A stretch of 64,000 nt of DNA from Primorskyibacter marinus (GTDB lineage: Bacteria; Pseudomonadota; Alphaproteobacteria; Rhodobacterales; Rhodobacteraceae): positions 186,001-250,000 of the forward strand of contig NZ_QJSD01000003.1 of the NCBI RefSeq assembly GCF_003313245.1. Direction: 5' to 3'. Below, piece by piece: positions 28,873 through 37,928 of this stretch. The notes beneath the pieces were generated by a model. It was not told where the DNA came from and made no database searches. It worked only from the letters and a program-made list of their open reading frames with translations. Position numbers and translations under genes: made by a program. Position 1 is the first letter of the stretch; each line of letters begins with the position of its first letter.

Positions 28873-29530
28873 CGCGCTACAACGCGCAATCGAGGCATTA
28901 TGCGCCTTCTACGGCGTTGACCACATGGTCTATCACTGGGTCAGCGGCAGCGGCGAGCAATACGGGTGCGGAACCTATGACGACGTCTGGGTGCAGCACT
29001 ATATCGATAAGCAATACCTGCGCGTCGATCCTGTAATTTCCGGGTGTTATCAAAGGTTTCACCCGGTTGACTGGAAACGTCTGGACTGGTCGAGCAAGGC
29101 GGCACGGGCCTTTCAGAAAGACGCAATTGCACATGGGGTAGGCAACCAGGGTTTCTCTATCCCGATCAGGGGGCCGAACGGACAGTTTGCGCTGTTCAGC
29201 CTCAGTCATAATTGTACCGATGATGAATGGGATGCGTTCACCGAAACCAATCGTCGCGACCTGATCCTTGTCGCGCATTACTTCAACAAGAAAGCCCTGG
29301 ATCTGGAGCCCGGGCGCAGCCCTGAACCATCGCAACCTCTGTCGCCCAGAGAGATTGATGCGATGACCCTTCTGGCGGTGGGGTACAGCCGCGCTCAGGT
29401 GGCCGAGACGCTGACGATTTCGGAACACACGCTGCGGGTTTACATCGAAAGTGCGCGGTTCAAACTGGGCGCTTTGAACACCACACATGCAGTGGCACGC
29501 GCCCTTGCAAGGGGCATTATCGTGGTCTGA
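28817..29530 (+). CDS. luxR: LuxR-family quorum-sensing transcriptional regulator
   Basis: 237 residues. The N-terminal autoinducer-binding domain shows the invariant aromatic/Asp set: W and Y in VWVQHYIDKQY, DP in RVDPVI, W in VDWKRLDW and G in QGFSIPIRGPNG. The C-terminal LuxR-type helix-turn-helix runs LSPREIDAMTLLAVGYSRAQ to near residue 225 with the conserved E, L and G residues. It probably senses the acyl-homoserine lactone made by the adjacent LuxI. I choose ATG 28817; longer starts inside the small ORF are less likely. No strong ribosome-binding site precedes it, which suggests coupling to the small ORF. Confidence 0.92.
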   Translation: MTQRLDTILHGLEQADQHDALQRAIEALCAFYGVDHMVYHWVSGSGEQYGCGTYDDVWVQHYIDKQYLRVDPVISGCYQRFHPVDWKRLDWSSKAARAFQKDAIAHGVGNQGFSIPIRGPNGQFALFSLSHNCTDDEWDAFTETNRRDLILVAHYFNKKALDLEPGRSPEPSQPLSPREIDAMTLLAVGYSRAQVAETLTISEHTLRVYIESARFKLGALNTTHAVARALARGIIVV

Positions 29531-29614
29531 AAGGTTAACGCCCCGAACAAGACGCAAAGCGCGTGTTAACGAATTGCGGACAAGGCTGATCCTGCTCAGA
29601 CAGGAGAAGCTGCA

Positions 29615-30253
29615 ATGATACGTTACATCTATGCCAACGATCTGGACCAGGAACCGAAGCTGCGCGACAGCATGTTCCGCGACCGTGCCGACCAGTTCAA
29701 GGCGCGCTTGGGGTGGAAGGTCGCCGTCGACGCGAAGGGCTATGAGCGCGACGAATATGACGACCTGAACCCGCTTTATGTGATTTGGCAGAAACCCTGC
29801 GGTTCGCACGGCGGTTCGATGCGGCTGTTGCCGACGACCGGGCGCACCATGGTCAACGACCATTTCAAGGACATCACCGATGGCGTTCATATCGAAAGTC
29901 CGCTGATCTGGGAATGTACGCGGTTCTGCCTGGCGCGCGATACGGCCCCCGGCACGGCTGCGGCGTTGATGCTGGCGGGCGGCGAGGTGATGAACGGTTT
30001 TGGTCTGCGCCACTATGTTGGTGTGTTCGACGCGCGCATGGTCCGCATCTATCGGCTGATCGGCGCGCAACCCGACGTGCTGGGCACGTCCGGATCGGGG
30101 CGCGATGCGATCAGCGTCGGCCTATGGGAATTCACGCCGGAATCGCAGGCTCGCGTCGCTGCGCGCGCAGGTTTGTCGCCCAGCGTTTCGCGTCAGTGGT
30201 TCGAAGCGGCGTTTGGTGCTGCTGTTCCGATCGCGCAACACTACGCAGCTTGA
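29615..30253 (+). CDS. luxI: Acyl-homoserine-lactone synthase
   Basis: LuxI-family enzyme that makes an acyl-homoserine lactone from S-adenosylmethionine and acyl-ACP, 212 residues. Invariant residues are visible: R and F in RADQFKARLGW, the acidic pair in ERDEYDDLNP, R in SMRLLPT, and E with R in PLIWECTRFC. CAGGAG lies 7 bases before ATG 29615. The 84-base gap after luxR contains two GTTAAC hexamers and no textbook lux box that I can identify. It forms a typical luxR-luxI tandem. Confidence 0.95.
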   Translation: MIRYIYANDLDQEPKLRDSMFRDRADQFKARLGWKVAVDAKGYERDEYDDLNPLYVIWQKPCGSHGGSMRLLPTTGRTMVNDHFKDITDGVHIESPLIWECTRFCLARDTAPGTAAALMLAGGEVMNGFGLRHYVGVFDARMVRIYRLIGAQPDVLGTSGSGRDAISVGLWEFTPESQARVAARAGLSPSVSRQWFEAAFGAAVPIAQHYAA

Positions 30254-30292
30254 CTCTGGTGCCTGTCCTGCGGGCGCTGTAGGGTCCGCCGC

Positions 30293-31846
30293 ATGACCGT
30301 TCCAGCCCTGCAATTTTCCGATGATCAGGCAGAAGCCTATGACCGAGTGGCGGATATCCTCCGCGCCTCGGGGATCGACCTGACCGATGGCCTTGTGCTG
30401 CCCGCCCGCGATGCCGGCGACCGATTGATGGCGCTTATGGGCAAGGCCGGATCGGGCAAAACGCTTTTGCTGGCAGAGCTCTATAAGGCGTTGGAGGCTG
30501 CGGGGGTCGAGATTGTCTCGGGCGATTACGAAAGCCGCCGTCGCAAGGAACGCCGGACGCTGGCCATTCTGGCACCCACCAACAAGGCGGCGAGCGTGTT
30601 GCGGATGCGCGGTGTGCCCGCGACCACGATTCACCGCATCCTGTATACGCCGGTTTATGATCCGGAATACGAACGCATCGCCGAATGGCTGATGGGCAAT
30701 GGGGAACGCCCCGACATCGAAGCGTTGACCGACGCGGCGCTGGACCGGGCCGCGACATCCTTTGCCGGTCACAAATCGGTGCCTGCCGCGCTTGCTGCGG
30801 CGGGGCTGCGCGGGTCGGACTTCATCACCGGATGGAAACGGCGCGAAGAGCCGCTGGATGTCGGGTTTGTCGACGAATCTTCGATGCTGGACGACCGCCA
30901 GTTCGACGATCTAAAAGAGATTTTCCCCACCCTCGTGTTGTTCGGTGATCCGGCACAGCTTGCCCCGGTGAACCAGTCCGGAACGATGGTCTTTGACAAG
31001 CTGAAAACCACCCAGAAGATGGAGCTTCACCGCATTCACCGGCAGGACGTCGGCAACCCGATCCTGGATCTGGCCCATGCGCTGTCCGACCCGGCGCTGG
31101 AGTTCCACGATTTCGAACGCATGATCCAGGAAAAGGCCGCGCAGGATGACCGCGTGGTCTGGGGCCAGCGGGTAGAGGTTGATCTGATGGCGCGCAGTCC
31201 GGTTCTGGTTTGGCGCAATGCCACCCGTATTCGCCTGATAAGCGCCTTTCGTGCCGTTCACGGCGCCCCGGAGACCGAGCTTCTGGAAGGCGAGCCGCTA
31301 ATCTGTGACGGGATCGAACTTCCGCTCAAACATCGCAAGAAACGGCTGGATCTGGAAGCGCGCGGCCTGATCAAAGGCGCGCAAGTGGTCTATCTTGGCC
31401 CCGGTCGCAAGCCGGGGTTTTCCCGTTTGCATGTAATGGGTGCCGAAGACCCGCAGGTCAGTGCGGCCTCCATCGTGAAGATCGAAAAACCGGACGAGGA
31501 AGAACCGTTCATTCCCTTTGCCGCCCGCATGGGGGCCACCTTTCTGCATGGCGCTGCCGTTACGATCCACAAGGCGCAGGGGTCGCAATGGGAAACCGTG
31601 CAGGTCTTTGCCCCTGATCTGTTCGTCGCCGCCCGCATGGGCCGGGTCGAGGCGGGCCAGCCGCTTTGGAAACGTCTGGCCTATGTCGCCATCACTCGCG
31701 CGCAAGAGCGGCTGATCTGGGTTGTCCGCAACCGGCTGTCGCGTCCGACCGGGCCTTTGAGTGTCGCGGATCTGAAGGCCCCGGTCGTGCCGCTGGAATT
31801 GCAAATCGAGACGGACCCCGGAGCGGAGGTCGACGGCGCAAGTTAA
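30293..31846 (+). CDS. RecD-like/UvrD-type ATP-dependent DNA helicase
   Basis: 517 residues of superfamily 1B helicase type. Walker A is GKAGSGKT near residue 51-58, motif Ia LAPTNKAAS near 98, motif II VDESSML near 194, motif III GDPAQLAPV near 219, and a C-terminal UvrD_C_2-like VTIHKAQGSQW with motif VI ITRAQERLIWV. It is shorter than RecD2 and has no RecBC partner nearby, so it is probably a stand-alone Dda/RecD-like DNA repair helicase. It follows luxI by 39 bases, probably without a functional link. Confidence 0.85.
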   Translation: MTVPALQFSDDQAEAYDRVADILRASGIDLTDGLVLPARDAGDRLMALMGKAGSGKTLLLAELYKALEAAGVEIVSGDYESRRRKERRTLAILAPTNKAASVLRMRGVPATTIHRILYTPVYDPEYERIAEWLMGNGERPDIEALTDAALDRAATSFAGHKSVPAALAAAGLRGSDFITGWKRREEPLDVGFVDESSMLDDRQFDDLKEIFPTLVLFGDPAQLAPVNQSGTMVFDKLKTTQKMELHRIHRQDVGNPILDLAHALSDPALEFHDFERMIQEKAAQDDRVVWGQRVEVDLMARSPVLVWRNATRIRLISAFRAVHGAPETELLEGEPLICDGIELPLKHRKKRLDLEARGLIKGAQVVYLGPGRKPGFSRLHVMGAEDPQVSAASIVKIEKPDEEEPFIPFAARMGATFLHGAAVTIHKAQGSQWETVQVFAPDLFVAARMGRVEAGQPLWKRLAYVAITRAQERLIWVVRNRLSRPTGPLSVADLKAPVVPLELQIETDPGAEVDGAS

Positions 31847-31916
31847 AGGTTGGCAATCACCCTGCCAGTCCGCATGTTGTTCTCCACATGGCACGACAGG
31901 CAAGGGAGGGTCGGAA

Positions 31917-33548
31917 ATGCTAGGCCAAATGATGACGCGTCCGCTATCGATCATCGAGATTTTGCGCTACGCTGCGGAGTGTCACCCGGGGGGAGAGGTC
32001 GTCTCGGTCCGCACCGAAGGGGACGTCCACCGCGAAACTTACGCCGAGGCTTTTGAGCGCGCCGCGCAACTGGCGCATGGGCTGGCAAAGCTGGGGGTGC
32101 AGGAAGGCGACCGTATCGCCACGCTGGCCTGGAACGGATATCGCCATTTCGAGCTATACTACGCTGTTTCGGGGATGGGCGGCGTTTGCCACACCATCAA
32201 CCCGCGACTGTCGGGCGAGCAGATGGGCTATATCATCAACCATGCCGAAGACAGCGTGCTTTGCGTGGATCTGACCTTTCTACCGATCATCGAGGCATTG
32301 CGCCCGCATCTGCCAGACGGGCTGAAGCTGGTGGTGCTGACTGACCGGGCGCATATGCCGGAAAGTGACCTTGATTTGCTGTGTTATGAGGAATTGCTGG
32401 ACGGCCAGCCCAGCTCATACGACTGGCCGGATCTGTCTGAGGACACCGCCGCCTCGCTTTGCTATACGTCGGGAACCACGGGAAACCCGAAAGGTGCGCT
32501 GTTTTCACACCGCTCCACGGTTCTACATGCGATGACCGTGTCCATCGCCCTGCAAGACGGGTTGAAAGAAGGCGCGCGCATATTGCCCGTCGTGCCGATG
32601 TTCCATGTCAACGCCTGGGGGCTGCCCTATTCCGCGCCATTGGTTGGCGCGTCGCTGATCATGCCGGGCGCGCAACTGGATGGCGCATCGCTTTACGATC
32701 TGATGGAGGATGAAGGCGTGACCGCGGCCTGGGGTGTGCCGACAATCTGGCAAGGCCTGCTGGCGGAGATCAAGAAACGCGGCAGCAATCCTTCGGCGTT
32801 TCGTCAGGTCGTGGTGGGTGGCTCTGCGGCGCCAGCCAGCATGATCGAAGCATTCGAGAAAAGCGGTGCCGAAGTGTGCCACGCCTGGGGAATGACGGAA
32901 ATGAGCCCGGTTGGAACCCAAGGCCTGCTATCCGCGCCGATGAAGGATCTGCCCTGGGATGAACAGATGCGCCTGAAGACCAAGCAGGGACGGCGCCTCT
33001 TTGGTGTGGATCTCAAGATCGTTGATGATGACGGCAATACGCTGCCGCATGACGGCACCGCTTCGGGAGAGTTGTATGTGCGCGGCAACACGGTCGTGTC
33101 GGGCTATTTCCGCAATGACGCGGCAAGTGCTGCGGCGATTGACGCGGAAGGCTGGTTCGGGACGGGCGATGTTGCCGCGATTGACGAGCTTGGCTTTGTA
33201 TCGGTGCAGGACCGCGCCAAGGATCTGATAAAATCGGGTGGCGAATGGATCAGCTCGATTGATCTGGAAAACATCGTCATGGGCAGCCCGAAGGTGGCAA
33301 GCTGTGCGGTGATCGCCGTGCCGCATCCGAAATGGGGAGAGCGTCCTTTGCTTGTGGTCGTGCCCGAGAAAGGCGAGACGCCGGAACTGGCAGAGCTGCA
33401 CGAGCTTTTGATGAAACACGTCGCGAAATGGCAGTTGCCCGATGACATGGTCATTGTCGACGACCTGCCGCTGACGGCGACGGGCAAAGTGTCCAAGCTG
33501 GCATTGAGGGACCGCTTTGGCGACCATAAGCTGCCCGATGCAGACTAG
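31917..33548 (+). CDS. Acyl-CoA synthetase (DmdB/medium-long-chain type)
   Basis: AMP-forming acyl-CoA ligase, 543 residues. The AMP-binding P-loop is YTSGTTGNPKGALFSH near residue 181. Further motifs are AWGMTEMSP near 323, and the GEWISSIDLE and TATGKVSK C-terminal blocks, with the catalytic lysine in the latter. The N-terminus MLGQMMTRPLSI matches the start of DmdB (3-methylmercaptopropionate-CoA ligase) proteins of roseobacters, but sequence alone does not separate that from fatty-acid ligases. It opens an acyl-CoA cluster with MaoC, dehydrogenase, kinase and thioesterase. Confidence 0.87.
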   Translation: MLGQMMTRPLSIIEILRYAAECHPGGEVVSVRTEGDVHRETYAEAFERAAQLAHGLAKLGVQEGDRIATLAWNGYRHFELYYAVSGMGGVCHTINPRLSGEQMGYIINHAEDSVLCVDLTFLPIIEALRPHLPDGLKLVVLTDRAHMPESDLDLLCYEELLDGQPSSYDWPDLSEDTAASLCYTSGTTGNPKGALFSHRSTVLHAMTVSIALQDGLKEGARILPVVPMFHVNAWGLPYSAPLVGASLIMPGAQLDGASLYDLMEDEGVTAAWGVPTIWQGLLAEIKKRGSNPSAFRQVVVGGSAAPASMIEAFEKSGAEVCHAWGMTEMSPVGTQGLLSAPMKDLPWDEQMRLKTKQGRRLFGVDLKIVDDDGNTLPHDGTASGELYVRGNTVVSGYFRNDAASAAAIDAEGWFGTGDVAAIDELGFVSVQDRAKDLIKSGGEWISSIDLENIVMGSPKVASCAVIAVPHPKWGERPLLVVVPEKGETPELAELHELLMKHVAKWQLPDDMVIVDDLPLTATGKVSKLALRDRFGDHKLPDAD

Positions 33549-34005
33549 GATCCCATTGGCGCAATTGCGCGCGATGGCGGGGACAGAGGTGGGCCGTTCC
33601 GACTGGCAGCTGCTGGATCAGGCCCGCATCACCGCCTTTGCCGAGGCGACCGGCGATCATGCCGACATCCACGTTCGGCCCGACAGCCCCGCTGCGCAGG
33701 AGCTGGGCAGCACCATCGCGCATGGGTTTCTGACGCTGTCGCTTTTGCCGTCAATGATCTACGCATTCCTGCCAGGGGTTGAGGGCTATACCGGATTGAA
33801 CTCCGGTCTGGACCGTGTGCGTTTCGTCAGCCCGGTGCCCGTCGGATCGCGTGTGCGGGGACGGTTCACGCTGGATCGGCTGAAAGATGCGCCGACCGGG
33901 GGGCTGGCGCTGCGGTGGACCGCCACGGTTGAGATCGAAGGCCAGACCCGGCCCGCACTGGTGGCCATCTGGCTCAACCGGTTTATTCAAAACAAGAGCG
34001 CCTGA
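33538..34005 (+). CDS. MaoC-like (R)-enoyl-CoA hydratase
   Basis: 155-residue hotdog protein of the MaoC/NodN type. The hydratase-2 motif is visible as TAFAEATGDHADIHV near residues 33-47, with the catalytic Asp and His, followed by TIAHGFLTLSLL near 62. Expected to hydrate 2-enoyl-CoA (R-specific). I use ATG 33538, which overlaps the end of the ligase gene by 11 bases; the longer open frame is not needed. It is part of the acyl-CoA cluster running to 36682. Confidence 0.86.
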   Translation: MQTRIPLAQLRAMAGTEVGRSDWQLLDQARITAFAEATGDHADIHVRPDSPAAQELGSTIAHGFLTLSLLPSMIYAFLPGVEGYTGLNSGLDRVRFVSPVPVGSRVRGRFTLDRLKDAPTGGLALRWTATVEIEGQTRPALVAIWLNRFIQNKSA

Positions 34006-34029
34006 ACACGGTGCCAAAGGAGGCAATAC

Positions 34030-35259
34030 ATGGATCTGGGAATTTCAGACAAGGTTCGTCCGCTGATCGCGCAGGTCCGCGCGATGGTCGAGACGGAGAT
34101 CGCGCCGCTTGATGCAGAGTTTCACGCAGAGGTCGGCAAGCATCCTTCGGGCGACCGGTTCAAACATACCGACCGTCAGTTGGAAATCCTGAACGGGTTG
34201 AAGGCACTGGCGCGGGAGCGCGGCTTGTGGAACTTCTGGTTGACCGGCAGTGATCGCGGCTATGGTCTCAGCACCGTTGAGTATGCCTATCTGGCCGAGG
34301 AAATGGGCAAGGTCTCCATCGCCGCCGAAGTTTTCAACTGCAATGCGCCTGACACGGGCAACATGGAAGTGCTGGAACGCTACGGCACGCAGGCCCACAA
34401 GGACCGTTGGCTGGGACGGCTGCTGGAGGGCGAAATCCGGTCGGCCTATGTGATGACCGAACCCGGCACTGCCTCGTCCGATGCCGCGCAACTGTCCTTC
34501 GAGGCGCGGCGCGACGGCGACGACTGGGTGCTGAACGGCGAAAAATGGTGGATCAGCGGCGCAGGCGATCCGCGCTGTGGCTTGTATATCGTCATGGCCT
34601 GTTCTGACCCCGACGCCGCCAAGCATCAGCGCCACACGATGTTCGTGCTGGACCCCGACACGCCGGGAATAGAAGTTTTGCGCCCGATGCAGGTTTTCGG
34701 GCAGGACGATGCGCCGCATGGCCATATGCATCTGCGGTTCACCGACGTCCGGATCGGCGCGGATGCCGTTGTGCTGGGCGAAGGGCGCGGGTTCGAGGTG
34801 GCACAGGGACGTTTGGGGCCGGGCCGTATCCACCATTGCATGCGCGCCATCGGACAGGCCGAAAAGGCGCTGGAAATGATGTGCACGCGCGGGTTGCAGC
34901 GTGAAGCCTTTGGCAAGCCCTTGGTCGAACTGGGTGCCAACTACGACATCATCGCCGACGCCCGGATGGAGATCGAGATGGCGCGGCTGCTCTGCCTGAA
35001 GGCCGCGTGGATGATGGACACTGCGGGCGTGCGGGCCGCGCAGCCGTGGATTTCCAAGATCAAGGTCGTGGCTCCGCTGATGGCGGGGCGGGTGATCGAC
35101 GAGGCGATCCAGATGCATGGCGCGGCCGGGATCAGTCAGGATTTCGATCTGGCCCATATGTGGACACATGTGCGGACCCTGCGCTTTGCCGACGGGCCGG
35201 ATGCGGTTCACCGTCGACAGGTGGCGCGGGCGGAACTGCGCAAATATGCGGATCAGTAG
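34030..35259 (+). CDS. Acyl-CoA dehydrogenase (ACAD10/11-like)
   Basis: FAD-dependent acyl-CoA dehydrogenase, 409 residues. Blocks seen are NFWLTGSDRGYGLSTVEYAYLAEEMG near 70-95, the flavin/substrate block YVMTEPGTASSDA near 139, and the C-terminal QMHGAAGISQDFDLAHMW near 355-372. The fused kinase-dehydrogenase ACAD10/11 proteins of animals and related bacterial pairs contain this dehydrogenase next to an APH-fold kinase, as found here 3 bases downstream. The substrate is not predictable from sequence. Confidence 0.9.
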   Translation: MDLGISDKVRPLIAQVRAMVETEIAPLDAEFHAEVGKHPSGDRFKHTDRQLEILNGLKALARERGLWNFWLTGSDRGYGLSTVEYAYLAEEMGKVSIAAEVFNCNAPDTGNMEVLERYGTQAHKDRWLGRLLEGEIRSAYVMTEPGTASSDAAQLSFEARRDGDDWVLNGEKWWISGAGDPRCGLYIVMACSDPDAAKHQRHTMFVLDPDTPGIEVLRPMQVFGQDDAPHGHMHLRFTDVRIGADAVVLGEGRGFEVAQGRLGPGRIHHCMRAIGQAEKALEMMCTRGLQREAFGKPLVELGANYDIIADARMEIEMARLLCLKAAWMMDTAGVRAAQPWISKIKVVAPLMAGRVIDEAIQMHGAAGISQDFDLAHMWTHVRTLRFADGPDAVHRRQVARAELRKYADQ

Positions 35260-35261
35260 CG

Positions 35262-36278
35262 ATGGATAAGGCCGAACGTGACGCCGTGGCACAGTGGATG
35301 GCGACGCATATCGACGGCTTTCGCGGGCCTTTGACGGCGCGGAAATTCGATGTCGGACAATCCAACCCGACCTACCTGCTGCACGCGGAATCCGGTGCCT
35401 ATGTGCTGCGCCGCAAACCGCCCGGTGTGCTGCTCAAATCCGCCCATGCCGTTGACCGGGAATTTCGTGTCCAGCACGCCTTGTCGGACAGCGAGGTGCC
35501 CGTGCCGCGCATGTTGGCGCTTTGTGAAGACGACAGCGTGCTGGGCGCGATGTTCTATGTGATGGAGCATGTCGAAGGCCGCAGCTTTCTTGATCCGACC
35601 CTGCCCGATATGTCGCCCACGCAACGTCGCGCGGTGATTGACGAGATGAACCGCGTTCTGGCCGCGATCCATTCGGTCGACATCACGGCGGTTGGATTGG
35701 CAGATTACGGCCCCGAAGGCAGCTATTATGCGCGCCAACTTCGCCGTTGGACCAAGCAGTATCGCGCCTCGGAAACCGGGTCACTGCCGGATATGGACCG
35801 GCTCATATCCTGGCTGGAAACGCATCTGCCGCCTGATGATGGCCAGCGCACGCTGGTGCATGGCGACTACCGGATCGACAATCTGCTGTTTGCGCAGGAC
35901 GGCGCGGATATTCGTGCCGTGCTGGATTGGGAGTTGTCGACCATCGGACATCCCTTCGCCGATCTGGCCGGGGTTCTCATGCAGTGGCAACTGCCGCCGG
36001 GGCCAGAGGGGCGCGGGCTGGCAGGGGTGGATCGCGCCGCGCTCGGCCTGCCGACGGACGCGGAATTTGTCGCCGCCTATTGTCAGCGCCGGGGGATCGA
36101 CCGGATCGACAACCTTGGCTTTTACGTCGCTTTCGCATTTTTCCGCATGGCGGCGATCCTGCAAGGCGTGAAAAAGCGCGCGCTTGACGGCAATGCGTCA
36201 AACCCTGACAAAGCGTTGAAACTGGGCGGGTTCGTCCCGCGCTTTGCCGAACTGGGGCTGGAGGCCGCCGAGACATGA
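35262..36278 (+). CDS. APH-fold phosphotransferase (ACAD10/11 kinase-like)
   Basis: 338 residues of aminoglycoside-phosphotransferase fold. The catalytic loop is LVHGDYRIDNLLF near residues 198-210, and the DW metal motif VLDWELSTIGHPFADL follows near 218. An N-terminal KFDVGQSNPTYLL nucleotide-binding hairpin is near 28. It belongs to the branch found with acyl-CoA dehydrogenases (ACAD10/11; LvaA in levulinate degradation), where hydroxyacyl-CoA is phosphorylated. Antibiotic resistance is unlikely. ATG 35262 directly follows the dehydrogenase stop. Confidence 0.87.
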   Translation: MDKAERDAVAQWMATHIDGFRGPLTARKFDVGQSNPTYLLHAESGAYVLRRKPPGVLLKSAHAVDREFRVQHALSDSEVPVPRMLALCEDDSVLGAMFYVMEHVEGRSFLDPTLPDMSPTQRRAVIDEMNRVLAAIHSVDITAVGLADYGPEGSYYARQLRRWTKQYRASETGSLPDMDRLISWLETHLPPDDGQRTLVHGDYRIDNLLFAQDGADIRAVLDWELSTIGHPFADLAGVLMQWQLPPGPEGRGLAGVDRAALGLPTDAEFVAAYCQRRGIDRIDNLGFYVAFAFFRMAAILQGVKKRALDGNASNPDKALKLGGFVPRFAELGLEAAET

Positions 36279-36682
36279 CAGCCGAAGATCCGCTTTTGGG
36301 CGAGACCACCTATGCGTTTTCGCGCCATCTGGGGCTGGAACTTGTGGGCTGGTCCAAGGATTACGCACGGATGAGCCTGCCGGTCGAGGCGTTTTTGCGC
36401 AACCGTCATGGCGCGATACATGGCGGCGTGCATGCCAGTATGCTGGACACGGTCATGGGCTATGCCGGGTGCTGGACCGGAGACCCGGATCAGCCGCAGA
36501 TGTGCCTGACGCTCTCGCTCAATGTGCAATATCTGTCGCGACCGCTTGGCACCGTGCTGTTTGCCGAAGGCCGCAGAACCGGCGGCGGCAAAAGCACATT
36601 CTTCGCCGAAGCCGACATCAAGGACGACACTGGTGAGCTGATCGCCACAGGCACAGGCGTTTTCCGCTATCGCAGGCGCTAG
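36275..36682 (+). CDS. PaaI-type hotdog thioesterase
   Basis: 135-residue single hotdog domain of the PaaI/YdiI thioesterase family. The characteristic segment is NRHGAIHGGVHASMLDTVMGYAG near residues 43-65, with the family HGG motif. Expected to hydrolyse an acyl-CoA produced or trapped in the preceding pathway. The ATG overlaps the kinase stop (ATGA), placing it last in the cluster. No terminator hairpin was seen in the short convergent gap before the next gene. Confidence 0.86.
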   Translation: MTAEDPLLGETTYAFSRHLGLELVGWSKDYARMSLPVEAFLRNRHGAIHGGVHASMLDTVMGYAGCWTGDPDQPQMCLTLSLNVQYLSRPLGTVLFAEGRRTGGGKSTFFAEADIKDDTGELIATGTGVFRYRRR

Positions 36683-36735
36683 GGGTTTCCACCCAAGTCT
36701 CGATCGTTTCGGCGTTAAACCGGGTGGGCTAGACG

Positions 36736-37167
36736 CTATGGCAGCAAGGTTTCCAGCGCCTTGCGCGCGGCCTCGGGCAGGGGGCTTGGACGGTTGTCAG
36801 CATCGGTATGAACCTGGGTAAAGAAGCCTTCGGCGCAGGCTATTGTGTCGTCGTTACGAAACAACCCGACCTCATACCGGAAAGAACTGCGGCCGATATG
36901 CGCCAGTCGCAGCCCGCAATGAATCAGGTCCGGAAACGCAGCCTCGGAATGATAGCGGCAGCCGTTTTCGACCACGACGAAGCGATAGGCATCCGGTCCC
37001 ACAATCGGCAGGCCGTTGGCATTTTGCCACTGGCTGAGGGCCGTGTCGAACAGCGCATAGTAAATGGCGTTGTTCAGATGGCCGTAGGCATCATTGTCAT
37101 GCCAGCGCGTCGGCAGTTCGACGAAAGCGCGATACTCCGTGCGTTTGCCGGGGGCGGTCCGTGCCAT
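36736..37167 (-). CDS. Acyl-CoA thioesterase (YbgC/4HBT-like)
   Basis: 143-residue hotdog thioesterase of the 4-hydroxybenzoyl-CoA thioesterase type. The catalytic-Asp segment is VELPTRWHDNDAYGHLNNAIYYALFD near residues 15-40, with the DxxGHLNN-like motif. I start at ATG 37167, overlapping the upstream stop (ATGA), which gives a standard length; the longer open frame to 37209 is not favoured. It is the last gene of the minus-strand unit with the TIGR02186 and TauE genes, but the functional link is unclear. Confidence 0.83.
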   Translation of the reverse strand: MARTAPGKRTEYRAFVELPTRWHDNDAYGHLNNAIYYALFDTALSQWQNANGLPIVGPDAYRFVVVENGCRYHSEAAFPDLIHCGLRLAHIGRSSFRYEVGLFRNDDTIACAEGFFTQVHTDADNRPSPLPEAARKALETLLP

Positions 37168-37928
37168 CAGCCATTCCTCAACATGCGAAACGCGGTTGAG
37201 GCACCCCAACCGGCAAGGATTGCGATGGTCAGAGATAACAGCCCGTAAGCCATCGGATTGCTGCGTGACAGGCTGAACAGCCAGCGTTCGAGGCCGACTT
37301 TCTGCACGTCGATCACCGTCTCGAACTGGTTGATCACGCGGCCTTCGCGGGTCAGAAAAATACGGGTCTGATACGCGCCTTCGGTCAGGTTGGCGGGCAT
37401 TTCGATCGAGGTGCGAAACAGCGTCTGCTGATCGACGGCGACCGTATTTTCCAACAGTTGATACAGACCATTTTTTTTACGAATGCGAATGATCGCGTCG
37501 GAAAAGGACTGGGAATTCATCACTGACATCGGCGCGCCCACCGAACGGATCGCCCGCAGGATGGAGATCCGGTAACGCAGATCTTCTACCTGGGTAATGG
37601 TCTCGTTCCAGGGCGCGCTGGTGGCCACGGCGTAAAAACTGGGCGCGGCGTCCACGACAACGGACTCCGTGTTCACCCAGATGCCGAACCGCCGTTCCTT
37701 GCGGCGCACGGTTTCTTCCCTGGAAGGGCCGGCCAAGGACACGATGACCTGAAGCGGCGGACCTTCGGGAATTTCCGTTTCGCGTTTGATCGCGCCGAAG
37801 ATCAGGATCTCGGATCCGTTGAAATCGGCGGTGATCGACACACGGTCATGGCTGAGCCCCAGCACGACCTCTTCTTCGGCCAGTGCGGGCAGGGCCATCA
37901 GCACAAAAAGGAACAGCCAGCGCATCAT
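37167..37928 (-). CDS. TIGR02186 family membrane-anchored protein
   Basis: 253 residues. A cleavable signal peptide (about 1-17, ending ALPALA) is followed by a mostly beta, periplasmic domain and one C-terminal transmembrane helix (about 228-247). It fits the TIGR02186 family, which is regularly found beside TauE/SafE sulfite-exporter genes. The ATG overlaps the TauE stop (ATGA), so the pair is coupled. A role in anion export is inferred from this association only. Confidence 0.85.
   Translation of the reverse strand: MMRWLFLFVLMALPALAEEEVVLGLSHDRVSITADFNGSEILIFGAIKRETEIPEGPPLQVIVSLAGPSREETVRRKERRFGIWVNTESVVVDAAPSFYAVATSAPWNETITQVEDLRYRISILRAIRSVGAPMSVMNSQSFSDAIIRIRKKNGLYQLLENTVAVDQQTLFRTSIEMPANLTEGAYQTRIFLTREGRVINQFETVIDVQKVGLERWLFSLSRSNPMAYGLLSLTIAILAGWGASTAFRMLRNG

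Noticed and set aside
35262-36278. Aminoglycoside resistance gene
   Set aside because: The APH fold is of the branch that accompanies acyl-CoA dehydrogenases and the neighbours are all acyl-CoA enzymes.
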